DNA of 64,000 nucleotides from Pseudisothecium myosuroides (GCA_951799445.1 OX637291.1:2606501-2670500); one strand, 5' to 3'. Positions 48,701-60,758 are shown, counted from the first letter of the stretch. The notes: generated by a model not told the origin, from the sequence alone. Made by a program: numbers and translations.

Positions 48701-48982
48701 TGATGTTTAAACCCCTGTATATTATAGGGAGAACAACAAAAGTGAAAAGGTGTTTTTTTTGCTGGATTTAGAAAATCTGGAATAATTTGAGAAGTGCTTA
48801 GTTGGAGAAGTTTTCACAGTTGAGATTTGAAGCCAACTTACTAAGGAGTGTGAATCTACAATTTATAAAGAGAATCCACCACATGGATTTTAAGATTATA
48901 AAACTTGATAAACATGGTATTTCACAAATCCTGGTTTCTTAGCATCTCCAAAACATCCCCTCCGACTGTACATGGGTTCAAG

Positions 48983-49130
48983 ATTAAGGTAGACGCACCT
49001 ATTTCCATCCGTGTATCCATTCCATCATCATCATGTATCAATAGTGCACATTTTTTTTCTAGAGTGTACTCCATTGATACTTAATGATGAAATGGGGTAC
49101 ATGGACGGGAACAGATACGTCTACCTTAAT
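48983..49130. mobile_element. MITE, about 148 bp, ATTAAGGTAGACG termini
   Basis: Left ATTAAGGTAGACG and right CGTCTACCTTAAT are perfect inverses; the arms continue as imperfect inverted repeats over about 65 bases each (e.g. TATCAATAG/ATTGATA). Whole-length hairpin, non-coding. Confidence 0.7.
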
Positions 49131-49755
49131 CCCAAAGAATCATTGGTAGGCAAAAGCATGTAAAGTAGTCTACTCTAAAAGCGACCATGTTGTAAGAGAT
49201 CGTGACCCAGAGGTACATTTTGCTTTCTTCAATGTATCAATAGAGTACATTTCAGGAGGTGGTTGCTTCTAGGGACCATTGCGTTTCAACTTCAAAAATT
49301 TGTAAGTAATTCCACAAAGGCCAAAAAAACATGAAACAACTTGGGTTATTTGTCAATTCCATTTTTTTTCCTAAGAAAATTTACTGAAAATTGTTTCAAG
49401 CAGTTTAATTCTCCGAAAAGGCAATCATCTCTTAAATGGTTGCTTTAAGAACAAGACAATCTTAGATTTTGGAGCTTTCTTAACAAAATAATTTGTAGTC
49501 CTTAAAAGAATTTAGATATATAATATCCATTTTTTCAAGTTTTTTTTTGCATCCCTACATGAAATGATTCAAAACCTTACATAGAAATCACGATGTGAGG
49601 AGTGACCATTCTATCACATCGTTAATGAATAGATAAAAAATGCATTTTCAACATTTGTGGATGTACTTCATCCATTTCTTGTAATTCCTATTGAAAATTC
49701 TTCAAAACATTTATAACATATCCATCTTGTTGGCATTACAATTCTTAGGAATTAT
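49131..49755. other. AT-rich spacer
   Basis: No gene or named element was recognised. Confidence 0.4.
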
Positions 49756-50407
49756 CCTCTAAATACCTGAGGCACCAAATTCTGGTGTTGACAATACTTT
49801 GAAGTTAAATAAAACCTAACAAAGTTGCTATTTTTAGTAGTTTATATTTAAAAAAAATTCTTTTTGAAGTCTAGTTTTAGCATCACAAATTTTATTTTGA
49901 AAATGAATGATTATGATTTTTCTATTTTAGATTTTGTGCAAGGGTGTCCATTGCAATCTTGACTTTCCATAGTGTTGAGGGCTGTTGGAAATGAACCTCA
50001 AATCACACTAGGTCTTGGAAAAAAAATCACATTGGAAATTCATTTAAAAAAATTGTAGAGTAGATTTTGAGAAGTCCTAGATTGATTGGAGTTATGCATG
50101 TTTTGCCCTTTAACCTCATATTTTTTTGATGACCAAATTTTTAGTTTTAGTATGTGAAAAAAGGTTGAAAGACTTCAAATCACTTTCACAGTTTTAACAC
50201 CCTCATAATCAAGCGTTAGACTCTTTCGATCCACAAGTAATATTGTTGTGTTTTATTTTACCACATGATCACAAATACGTCTAGTTTGAATTTGTACGGT
50301 TACAATTTTTTTAAATGATAAAACTTTTCAAATGTTGGCAACTTTTTGTTCAATGTAGAGCAAAATTCCAAGTAGGGCTCTCAAAAAAGGCCTTGGGCAT
50401 TTAGAAG
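49756..50407. mobile_element. TTAA-bounded element, 652 bp, reverse orientation
   Basis: Inverted copy of the element at 51007-52615 (which is 646 bp without its insertion and the duplicated TTAA). Right end GGCCTTGGGCATTTAGAAG then TTAA at 50408-50411. The left end has TTAT where TTAA is expected (49752-49755), followed by CCTCTAAATACC. Non-coding. Confidence 0.75.
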
Positions 50408-51002
50408 TTAAGGAATATACACCTACTACCTTTGTGAGGGAAAAAAATTGATTGGATGCTTGCTTGAAAAGTTTTCTTGTCCCCCCCAAATTAGACAACT
50501 TAGATAATTTGGATTGCTTGTAAAAATCCTCATCTAATTTTGAAATTTGACATATTTATAACTAATTTGATATAGCATGCAAAATTTTCTCCCTCCTAAA
50601 AAAATCCAATCTTTTAATATACATTTGTAAGTTCATAAATTTCAAGTTTTAAAAAATTTAACATTTAAAAATTATTCCCTCTATCCTACTAAAAACCTTC
50701 GTTTACTGATTTCAACCATTTAGGAAGCATTGGCCTTGTTGAACGACCTTGTAAGGGCAAGTTAATGATTTGTTTGACACAAGTGAAACAAAATTTCATT
50801 GTAAGAATAAAATAAATGACCTACCAGCCACACACTGTTAGGTGACCTCGCATGGAGCACAAAATGGCATAGTGGATACCAAGCATAGAAGGATCGGAAT
50901 TCGAAGCGATTTTATGAACCCAGAAGGGGTGAAGCCGTGGGATGGGAATATATCTTGGTGTAATTGTACACACATGCAGTTGTGAAGGAAGTGTAAAACT
51001 CA
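50408..51002. other. Spacer between two TTAA-bounded elements
   Basis: AT-rich; no recognised gene. Confidence 0.4.
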
Positions 51003-51006
51003 TTAA

Positions 51007-52615
51007 CTCCTAAATGCCCAAGGCCTTTTTTGAGCTTTTAGGAATTTGCTCTAAATTGAACAAAAAGTCAACATTTTGATAAGTTGTATCAATTTTTTAC
51101 AAATTGTAACCATACAAATTCAAACTAGACATGTTAGAGGTCAAATAGAAAAAACCCCACTACAATACCACTTATGAATTGAAAGATTATAATGTTTGAA
51201 CATGAAGGTGTTAAAATTGCAATAATGATTTGAAGTCTTTCAATCTTTTCACATGCCAAATCTAAAAAGTTGGTCAACAACAAAATATGAGGTTAATCCC
51301 TCATCGCCTAAAGTCCAAACGAGATCAAAAACAGCGTTGCTTTTGAAGTGTTGTAAATTTAGATGTCGCTAAGTTATAGAAATCTTAACCGTACAATATT
51401 GTAGTGAACATGTTGTAGATGACACAGAAAAAATCTGAAGCCATTTGACCGCATGGATTGAAAGATTATAATGTTTTAGTGTTAAAAAAAGATGCTGAAA
51501 TTTTCCAAAAAACACATTTGGAGGTGAAATTCGACTTCTAAACCTACTCAAATGAAAAAACTTGAGACTATAAAGTGATTCAAAATCAACATACAAACAC
51601 ATTGGTGAAAAAAATATCATTCAATTGACTCAATGTGTCTGCAAAATAGATTTGAAATGTCAAAAAATAGCATGAAAAGTTGCAAAAAACACCATGTAAG
51701 GCTAAACCTCCTCCACTAAAAAGCATCTCAGTCATTCATTACTTTTTGGATTCAAGTGAAATTTTAGCCACACAAACTAGACTAGTATGCGCAACTTTCA
51801 CAAAAGAAATTATTGAAAATGGACATTGTATGAAGAAGTTACAAGCCGCCGAATTTCACTGTAATCCGAAAATGGCTGGATTTTAAATTTTGAATTGCTC
51901 CCAAACATTCAAAGAAGCTTGTATTGACATGAAAATTTTACCACAATAACTAGACTAAAAGGGGAACACAACCCAACAAATTTTATTGAAAATGAACATT
52001 GTATGAAGGAGATACCCCCCCCCGAAGTTTCAGCCATCAAATGCAGTTTGGTGAATTCAAATTGAACCTGTGAACTTTGATTGGCTCCCATTTAATTTGT
52101 AAATCTTGGATTGATCTGAAAATTTTACCACACAAACTAGAAGAGAGAGCGCAACTTTACCAATAAGTGTTATTGAATTCGGATATCGGATGCAAAAGTT
52201 ACAACACTTTGAATTATACATGAGGACACTTTTTGTCCCCTCAGGCGATGAGGGGTTAAAGGACCTAACAAGCATAATCCCAATCAATTTACGGCTTCTC
52301 AAAATCTACTCTACAATTTTTTTAAATGAATTTCTAATGTGATTTTTCTTCCAAGATCTAGTGTACTTGAAGCTCATTTCCAAGCTAGAGCCCTCGACAC
52401 TATGGAAAGTCAAGATTGCAATGGGTACCCTCGTACAAAATCTTGACTTAAAAAACCATAGTCAATCATTTTTAAAATCAGATTTTTGACGCTAAAATTA
52501 GACTTCAAAAAAAATATTTCAAAAATACAAATGATTAAAAATAGCAACTTGGTTAGGTTTTATTTAACTTCAAAGTTTTGTCAACACCAAAATTGGTGCC
52601 TCAAACATTTAGGGG
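51007..52615. mobile_element. TTAA-bounded element of the 650-bp family, carrying a nested insertion
   Basis: TTAA at 51003-51006 and 52616-52619. Ends CTCCTAAATGCCCAAGG and, inward from the right, CCCCTAAATGTTTGAGG. A second TTAA-bounded element (51297-52255) interrupts it; removing that leaves about 646 bp matching 49756-50407. Non-coding. Confidence 0.8.
51297..52255. mobile_element. Nested TTAA-bounded element, 959 bp
   Basis: Left TCCCTCATCGCCTAAAG and right (read inward) CCCCTCATCGCCTGAGG; TTAA at 51293-51296 and 52256-52259. The uninterrupted relatives at 40461 and 9530 show the empty site as a single GGTTAAAGG, so boundaries and the 4-bp TTAA duplication are directly supported. No open frame encodes a transposase. 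Confidence 0.88.
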
Positions 52616-52619
52616 TTAA

Positions 52620-53688
52620 TAATGAAGAGTCGGCAGCATGCACAACTTGTATTCAAAAACTTAAAAAACAACATGGATTTTGACTTCTTGAATGATAGTG
52701 CCTCAGCTGCAAATTTTTCATAGATCTAGCGGATGGATTACTACTTTTTGAATGCATGCATCTTTGGTGCAAAGACTAAAAATACAATTAATCCCTCAAT
52801 GGAAAGAAATTTGGAGGTTTCTAGTGGGACAAAGGGAGTAGTTTTTGAAAAATTGGTCTCGCAAGTGAACAATGTAATGAAACTTTGTCTTGTTTTCTAT
52901 CCATATTAAACATGTTGAAATTGTTTAATTTTGGTAGCCTTTCAAATTCAAGATGATGCTCATGTCTATATATAACTCAAACCCAACCACTTTTTTCAAC
53001 CCATTCCTAAGTATAGCAAGTTTAACTTCAGCCTATAAATATAATAATATGATTTGAAGCTTTTATAGTTGTCTGAGTGGATATTCTATTTTTGAGCCAA
53101 GTACCATTACACCAAAGAAAGTGCCATAATGATTCAAATTAAAAATGTCATACATCATTACTTCACAAACACTTTCTTGACTTTTTGATACTAAAAATGC
53201 TCATATAGTAATAACACCTACTTCTAAACCTTGCACAATTGCGTCACTATCTACACCCCTCTTTATTTCTAAAACCTAAATCTAGGATAGTCATTCTTGT
53301 TTTATGAAATTTGTACCACATGAGAAAGCAAAGAATGACAATTCTAAATTTAGGTTTTAAAATGGAGATAGGGAGTAGATAGTGATGCAATAAGGTAGAG
53401 GTCACAATCAAGTATGCTTACCATATTAAAAGATTGTCATCCATCATTTCCAAATGTTCACTTGAAACTTGGGTAAAACGTTCTTCGGACATATCAGTAG
53501 GAACATCTAGTCCCAACTCCAATAATTTGACAATAACAAAACTTTACTCAAACTAACCACGCAGCGTATTACCAGAATGATCCAATCTCTGCATACTCAT
53601 GAAGACATACCACCAAAGCTACAACCCTCTCTAAAAGCTTCCATAACCAAACTCAAAGGCAACAGGCTATCTGAATCACGGACATAAT
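52620..53688. other. AT-rich spacer
   Basis: No gene recognised. A loose inverted pair around CTAAATCTAGGATAG and TTCTAAATTTAGGTTTT lies at 53270-53360. Confidence 0.4.
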
Positions 53689-54097
53689 AGAGGATACTAA
53701 AATTGTGAGGGACCTGATCCTGTCTCCTATCAACCTGTCTCCTATCAACTAACTTGAAACCAACTCGTCTATTCAGACACTTAGTTGGACTTACCTGAAA
53801 CCAACAACTCATCTATTCATACACTCGGTTGGACTAATTGGCAGGTGACGTAAACATGAATGGGCAAAACTCATCTTTTGAATAAAACTGGGGTTGTGTA
53901 GTCATTTACAGTGACTTACAACCTCCCACTTTGAAATGGCATTAGAAATTCATGAACAATGATAAAAATTTGCCCTCAACAGATTTGGCTCTTGCACCCA
54001 AAGTGATCTCTCAACAGGTCTGTATTCTGTAATGATCTTCTGAAACTTACACTCCTACATATGTTACATGCTTGAAGCAACGCAAATGAAATCCTCT
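53689..54097. mobile_element. Gene-proximal repeat, copy with AGAGGATAC end (409 bp)
   Basis: Left end AGAGGATAC, right end ATCCTCT. Similar blocks in the same order at 55899-56262 and 61793-62131 (ACTCATCTATTC, GAAATTCATGAACA-type, CCCAAAGTGATCTCTC). It starts about 50 bases beyond the ABA4 stop codon, probably in its 3' UTR. Non-coding; MITE-like. Confidence 0.65.
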
Positions 54098-54148
54098 ACC
54101 TTACACCGAGTGCAATCGAAGAAGAGAGGTATTGAAGTCTCAGTCCTC

Positions 54149-55790
54149 CTACGCCAACACTTTCCCCATGTCTGCGGTGCTTTCACCATCAATGCGCCGT
54201 GCAAAGGACGCGATCACCTGGAGAAGGAAAAACATTTCAGAATACACACAAAAAATTATTTACTTCCTACTACTCACCCACTCAGCCAGATGGAAGTACG
54301 ATTGGTGATACATTTACAGAGTAGGCACAAGAGGACCTGGCTCGGTCAGAAAATACATGAATTCTACCTATGGATGAAAGAAGAACAAGCGCCATGAATG
54401 TGAAGCACGTCTTACGATTTTCAGGATCGAGATTTGAGGTAAGCTCGAAGCTCCCTCGAACATAATAATAAAATTACATTAGTACCTCCACAGATTAGCA
54501 TCGGTTTGTATCCCCTATCCATCATAGAGGAATTCCAACTTAACATAACAAAGGAGAGCTGGAATAGGAGGAGAATCACCTTGGTGACCACATGAGAAAC
54601 TATGCCAATAGGGCACATCATGAGGCATAATACAAGAGAGTGGCGTGTCTCCACTTTGTGCTGCAGACCGTCCAGAAACACGTACCTTCCAAAGTGTACA
54701 CACAGGTTCAGCATGAGCACATGAATGAAACCCACCAGATCCCAACGGTAGGGGCAATGAGCTCTAAAGAAGGATGAAATAGCAAAGATTGATTCTGAGT
54801 GGTTTTGGTAGAAACATCAACCATCACTTACCGGCCGCAAAAAAGATCAGCTACAAGCAAGTGGAGCCACGCTGACGCAACCGTTATGGTGCTGGAAAAC
54901 ATTCGCGTAATCCCTGGAAGCTGCTTTCCACATCAATTAAGGGGCAACGATGTTAACAACCAGATTGCACTCGGTGTAAGGAAAAGGATTCTATTTTGAA
55001 TCAATTAAATTTGATGATCAAGCGTACCCATTTCCACTTCGGAGTTTCAATTTGCTTTGACTGAAAAGAAAAGAAACAATTTGATTTGATGACCAAGTGC
55101 AAAAGAGCATCACTTGCCTCCGGGAGAAGATACTTGCTCGCAAACATGAGACTCAGCGTTTCCGGAGTCCACGACAGATAAAGAAGGTAGATGTACATCG
55201 CGCCCAAAACAACATATGGCAGATCACTTTCTACGAGCTTCTTCGTCTGTGAAGGTACAAAAATCAAAGTAAACGATCAGGCAAACGATGGATAGCTACA
55301 CTTCAGACAATCGTCTCTCAAATACAAGAGCTCAAAGGAAAAGCGTACCCATTTCCACTTCGGAGCCACAATCATGACCGTGTAGAAAGGTACAACGAAT
55401 GCCGTGCCAAGTGTGAACATCGTGCTTGCTATTTGCACGCTGCTGGCCGGTTCCACCGGCACTGAATATCATCAAGGCACATGTTTCAAAAGACTGAAAT
55501 AATCGATTGCATCGATACATTTTTGCACTAATCAAGATTTCTTGTAACTCAAGCTTGTTGCTTCAAAATGTGCAATCCAGAGTAGCCCTAAGAAGGGAAT
55601 CAAAAGCTCACTTACATGAACAAACCACCAGTTTCGAAGAATTCCCTCTAAGAAGTGGCCGACGCACCATCTCTACTTTCGTTAATGGAGATCCCTGAAG
55701 CCCTCCCGCTTTCCATCTCCTCACACCAGAGAACTCGCTTGCACCAAACTTTTGCCTACTTCGAAATCTGTTGATTGTGGCCAAACCCAT
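54149..55790 (-). CDS. ABA4: ABA4, neoxanthin synthase (DUF4281 membrane protein)
   Basis: Chloroplast membrane protein needed to make neoxanthin from violaxanthin, a branch feeding abscisic acid synthesis. Exons: 55790-55616, 55461-55349, 55246-55118, 54920-54832, 54685-54580, 54217-54149; CDS 681 nt, 226 aa (Arabidopsis 220). The first about 58 residues, basic and Ser-rich, fit a transit peptide. The mature part has four hydrophobic helices and family blocks: [40 protein letters not shown] then [58 protein letters not shown]. Intron 3 uses a GC donor (GAG|GCAAGT, 55118/55117) joined to GCAG|CTTCCAGGG; a GT alternative three bases on gives a poorer family match. An upstream start (in-frame Met further 5', or an exon near 56674-56913) is possible. 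Confidence 0.93.
55020..55044 (-). repeat. 25-bp exact copy of the ABA4 exon 2/donor junction, inside intron 3
   Basis: The 25 bases at 55020-55044 (plus strand, from AAGCGTACCCATTTCC) are identical to 55341-55365, which spans the end of ABA4 exon 2 and its donor. The duplicate lies in intron 3 and so places a second usable donor there. Confidence 0.9.
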
Positions 55791-55898
55791 GATCCCCGTC
55801 CGCTCAAGACTCTCGCTTCTACTGTTGGTGCACTTTCTGGAGATCTGCAGTATGCATTGTAAGCTAGAAGATACTGCGTCTAAAAAAAACAAGGAGCT

Positions 55899-56262
55899 AG
55901 GAGATACTAAAACAGTAAGGGAACCGATCCTGTCTCCTCTAGACTGACCCCGCTCCCAACAACAACTCATCTATTCAAACATTGGAGTGACCTTCAATTA
56001 GCAAGTGGTGTAAGCTTGACTTAGCTAGACAACTATTCCCACCGATCTTTGAATGAAAATTAGTTTGGCTACTATCCTTCAACAGTGGTCTTCAGCATCC
56101 CACATCGAATGATTGCATAAGAAATTCGTACAGATTGATAACAATTCAATCTCAAGTAATACCCAAAGTGATCTCTCCAGTGAGCTCAATTGCGTGATCT
56201 CCCAATGAAATCACACTCCTACGTATTGGCTAACCTGCCTAAACTAACACAAACAGAATCTT
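55899..56262. mobile_element. Gene-proximal repeat, copy upstream of ABA4
   Basis: Begins AGGAGATACTAAA and carries CAACAACTCATCTATTC, GATTGCATAAGAAATTC and CCCAAAGTGATCTCTCC blocks seen in the other copies. About 110 bases upstream of the chosen ABA4 start, hence in or near its promoter or leader. Ends more eroded than at 53689 or 61793. Confidence 0.6.
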
Positions 56263-57789
56263 CAACCTAGAATTCTCCGATAGTACCCTGAATCGTACCA
56301 ACGTTATTTCAACTCATTCACAATGCTTGATAGCAAAGCACATGGAACCGAGTGAAGACTCACCTGCAGAGGCTCACACGCAACAAGCCCCATTGCCGAG
56401 CAAGAATACGCCATGGCTCCGACCCTATAAGTCCAATCCACACGAATCAGGCAAACCAAAATAAAAGAAGCTTCACGACCTCGTGCCTAAACCCACTTCA
56501 ACCCATATTAGGGTTCGATCTCTCCAACACAGACAATTGAGCCTTTACACCCCCACCAAACCAAACGAAAGTCATCAATCAAACCATCAGACAAGACCCA
56601 AACGACGATGGCAGTTGAAATTCTCACTCACTTCGGAACAATTAACCCAAAGGAGAGCTCTTGGACCCCACCCTCAGCCAACCCTCAAGAAACAGCGAAC
56701 ATTTGAAAGTCCCCGCCTCCCATTCGCATGCAGTGCTACAAGCCCACCCAGAAGTCGTCCTCGATCCCTACGGCAATTGAAGGATCTAAGAACAGCCACT
56801 TCGGGACTTGTTCGCAACTCATCAGCGAAAGCTCTACAAAGAACTGCAAAGGTTGACGAAGGTTCACCAAGCAGGGGACTGTGAATTGATGTCGCAAGTG
56901 ATGAGCTGCACAAGCTTGAATGTTGTTAACGACTTGACAACAAAGAGAAGAGATTGGGGACTGAAGGAGATTGGTGGGCCATGTTGGAATCCAAGTTCTC
57001 TTATCTAGACGGTCAGCTGCCAGTTCTCATTGCGCCTCCACTGCCACGGCAGATGATAAAAGGAAGAGGGAGGGCTCCAGCACAGCAGCGTTTATATTTG
57101 GGGCGAAATTGCGCTCCGCCTTCTTGTCTTGCGTCCGGTCTTGTTGTTGTGTAAGGTAGTAGGCTTAAAAAGCGACCCTTTAAGGGCTGATCCGCCTTTT
57201 TCATAGGTGCACATGAACCAAAATAGTTTTAGCTCATTTTTCAGAGAAAGAACAATAGATGCGGGACATAACACAAGTGGTTTCATATTTTTTGAAGCAT
57301 TTTTGAAATAGTTATGAATTTTCAAAGATTTCAGTAGTAGGTACCTATTTGTGACACTAGGTCTCCCAAAATCCGTCCCCTTGCAATTTTGAAAGTGATT
57401 TGAGGAAATCAAGGCCAATGATTGGCTCTCACAATAAAAAAAACATTTTTTCTTGATTCATTCAATAGCAAAAGTGGTCCATTTAAGGATCACCACCAAT
57501 TCATTCTACAGCTAAATATAGGGATGGTTTGAAGGAGAGGATTGCATTTACAGCCTCCTACCTTAGGTTAGTCTTGCTCTGTTTGTCCCGCCAGGCCCCC
57601 GTGGCTGGTTGGTTTGAATCCTAATTTTATTGGGAAGTTTGACAGATTCTGACCTCTCTGTTTTTGGGGAGGGTTTTCTGTTTTTTTGTTTTTTTTGGAA
57701 ACATACGACCTTCAAAGATTGCAGTCAGGAGTGACATGACACATCCATGGCAACCGGGGAATTAATCGAAATTACAACTCTATGGTACC
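56263..57789. other. Upstream region of ABA4, no assigned gene
   Basis: GC-richer than other spacers. The minus frame 56674-56913 (MCSSSLATSIHSPLLGEPSS) resembles a plastid targeting sequence and might be an upstream ABA4 exon or an unrelated leader. Plus frames 56483-56884 and 56808-57159 overlap it and match nothing. 57590-57620 carries a B-box-like GGTTTGAATCC. Confidence 0.3.
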
Positions 57790-57825
57790 CCCGTCAGAAG
57801 AGGAACACAAACAAGACCACCGCGC

Positions 57826-57905
57826 GAGCAAAGTCAACACGGGGATTTGAACCGGCAACCTCATGGATGCACCCAAAGGTCCCTACCACTTGCCACATCA
57901 CTCTT
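57826..57905 (-). mobile_element. tRNA-derived SINE-like head
   Basis: On the minus strand an A-box-like TGGCAAGTGG (near 57890) is followed about 35 bases later by a B-box-like GGTTCAAATCC (near 57850), the spacing of an internal RNA polymerase III promoter. The flanks do not fold as a complete tRNA, which favours a SINE relic over a tRNA gene. A tail was not identified. Confidence 0.45.
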
Positions 57906-57979
57906 TGGATTTGGTCCCTCCAAAGATTGACTGTGCAAGGGGGCACTACCCTACATGTAGGTTAGTTTTGTAAATAATT

Positions 57980-60758
57980 GGGGAAACTTTGAAGCATGTC
58001 TAAAATATGAAAAATTATAAAAGTGTTTTTGAAAATCTAAGAAAATTTCATTATTGCCAATTTTGAACGTTCAAAAATTATACTTCAAAAAATTCAAAAA
58101 AAACCACACATATACACATGAATAGAAAAAAACATAACTACGATAAAGCCAGTGTTGAGAAAATTAGGAAGAGCAACATGCCAAAAGTCAAGAAAATCTA
58201 ATCAGGTTGTCAAATTGTCTGAATGCCAATATTAAATTATTTTTCCACCCAAGTGTTTAATCTGACATAAATATATAGTAGTCCAAAACTTACAGTGGTA
58301 GAAATACTTTTTGAGCTTTTACTAGCTTTTTCTTTCAATTCCTTTATTGAACCATTTTTTCAAGTACTAAATCGGTTCAATTATCTTCTCTATTGTTTAC
58401 TCTAAATAGAAATTTTACAGATTTTTTTATCAAGGGCTATTGATGTTTTCAAATTGCAACCAAATTTTTTCCCAATTCTATTGAACTAACTAACTGCCAA
58501 TTTTCCTTCAACTCTGGTCCAAAATAAAACATTGCTCAAGCAAATGTACTACAATCGATTTGAAAAGAGAGAGAAATACCATACGTGAAGGTCAAAATTG
58601 TCATAAGGTAAAAACACCTAAAATGATAAATTTTTCTATTGAACAATTCAGTAAATTGGTCAAATTTTTAGATACTCTAATTGCCAAATGAAAAGAAATT
58701 TCAATATACACTCAAACTTCTTTAATTTGACCTCCCTAAAAAAATCATTTTGGAGTATCTTGCACACTTGCTCTACTATCATTCTTCAGAATATAGTAGC
58801 TCCTAATTCCAAGCAATCCATTTTTATAAACTATGGTGGCACTCATGACATATCTCCTAGAATTTGGGTTATTTTATGAGTTTTACCGACTAATTTCCTT
58901 TGATTCCTATATTGAACCGTTTTTTTAAGTTCTAGATCCAATTTTTTCTCTATTTTTTACTCTAAATAGAAATTTTATAGATTTTTTCACCTGGATTTTT
59001 TCAATGTCTCAAATTGCAACCATTTTTTTTCCAATTCCACTAGCTAATAATGACCTAACTAACAGTTCTCCAAAACATTGTTGACTCTTGCCTCTCCCAC
59101 TGGTCGAACTTCTATTAATATATACATCACTATCAAGCTAATTTTATCCTACTATATAATTGATATACAAACTTTGATATTTTTTATTTAAAAAATACAC
59201 ATTTTTTGTTGATGTTTATTTTTTGTAAATTTTAGTGAAAAAATCAAATAATTATAATACTATAAAATAAAAGGTGGAAATAAAATGATAAATAAAGGTT
59301 AGAATGAAAAATATAATTATGTAATTTATTTATTTTAAATTTTAAGAAAAAAATTGAATGAAATACACAATACTTTGGATTTTAACACCCAAAATTTGCA
59401 ATTACAATAATTCTTTCAATTCTTTTATTTTTTCACAAATTTAAAATGGGATATAAACAAAACTTGGTAAGCTTCATTTCCTTACAACAATTTAAAGCAA
59501 TGAATATTATGAAAGTTACAATCATGGTTGACCAAGGCACATCTACTTTTTGGATTTAGAGGTTAAATATCCAATATTGACGGTCACACCAGCAATTCTT
59601 GTTTCTAGTGCACTTTTAGTTTGAAGCACTTTAAAAGCACTTTACACTATAGCCAAGGGTTGAAAGTCCATCAATTTCCATCAATCAGATTTCAAGAAAC
59701 TAGAAATTTGGCCTCTCAACCCTTCACATTAGAATGCCTTTGTTATTTGTTAGTTGTTGGTTGCCATTGGGGCTTACATTCAATGAACCTACTTCCTTTT
59801 AGTGACCAATGCAACCCTCTTACTCCATTTTATACCCTTCAGATTCCTTGTTTGATGATGAGAGCATGTATTGTGCTTCAATTGTTTTTCCAAGGCCATT
59901 TGTGACTCCTTTCTCATGTTTTCTTTATCTTTTGCTTGAAAAATTGACACATGGGTGAGACTTCATGGAAAATTTCAGAAATTGGATGGGTTAATGTGAA
60001 GACTGAAGAGAGAAGTATAGAAATCGAACAAATGGTGTAAGTTTGAACTTCAGGCTTAGCCTTTGGAGGCTTCACACTATGGCCAGTCAAAGGCTCCAAT
60101 TCCTATATTTCATTGCCTATCTATTGCCCATTTCTTTAGACTCTCAACAAAGTTTGGCCAATCAACCCCACAGACCCTTAACTAGGATGGTCAGTGTGAA
60201 GTGGCCCTTAGGGTCACATGATATTTCTTATTGATAATTCCTCTCAAGCATGATTCATTTCAGAATCCCTACACCAGATCAGAATGAAAACTGGAACACT
60301 CAGCAGACAGACGGCTAGAAACATTGGAACCAAATCAGAAGTGTCTGTTCAGAAACCAAAGCAAATGCCATTACGAATTAACAAGTTGGTCAACAAGGCC
60401 GACCTGGGATACAGTCAAGAGGATAATATGGATAGTGGACCTGCTTTAGCTATTAGTTTCAGTAAAGAGCAAGAACCGTGTCGCCTGTAGAAGCATGCGA
60501 AAGGAGCCAAGATAATACACAACAAATTCCTCCCTGATGGACTGAATTCGTGTCAGTGAACAGCGAATCGCACGAATACCTGGCCACATTGTTGGCAAGC
60601 GTTCGAGAGGGCACATAACCGATTGGCATCCTTTTTACACTGCAAATCGTCTGGCGTAGAGGATGGCCAAAATCGTCAGCTACTTGGAAGTAGCTCAGAA
60701 TTAGCACTAGCTGGCAGAACAAGGAACTGACGGTTAGGAACACACGAAAGGAAAGTCT
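57980..60758. other. AT-rich spacer with a diverged direct repeat
   Basis: Direct copies of about 190 bases at 58310-58500 and 58873-59065 share CTCTAAATAGAAATTTTA, TCAAATTGCAACCA and TATTGAACC blocks. 59140-59460 is very AT-rich. No gene or complete element was recognised. Confidence 0.5.

Noticed and set aside
57830..57900. tRNA gene on the minus strand
   Set aside because: Pol III boxes are present, but no acceptor-stem pairing or anticodon arm could be formed.
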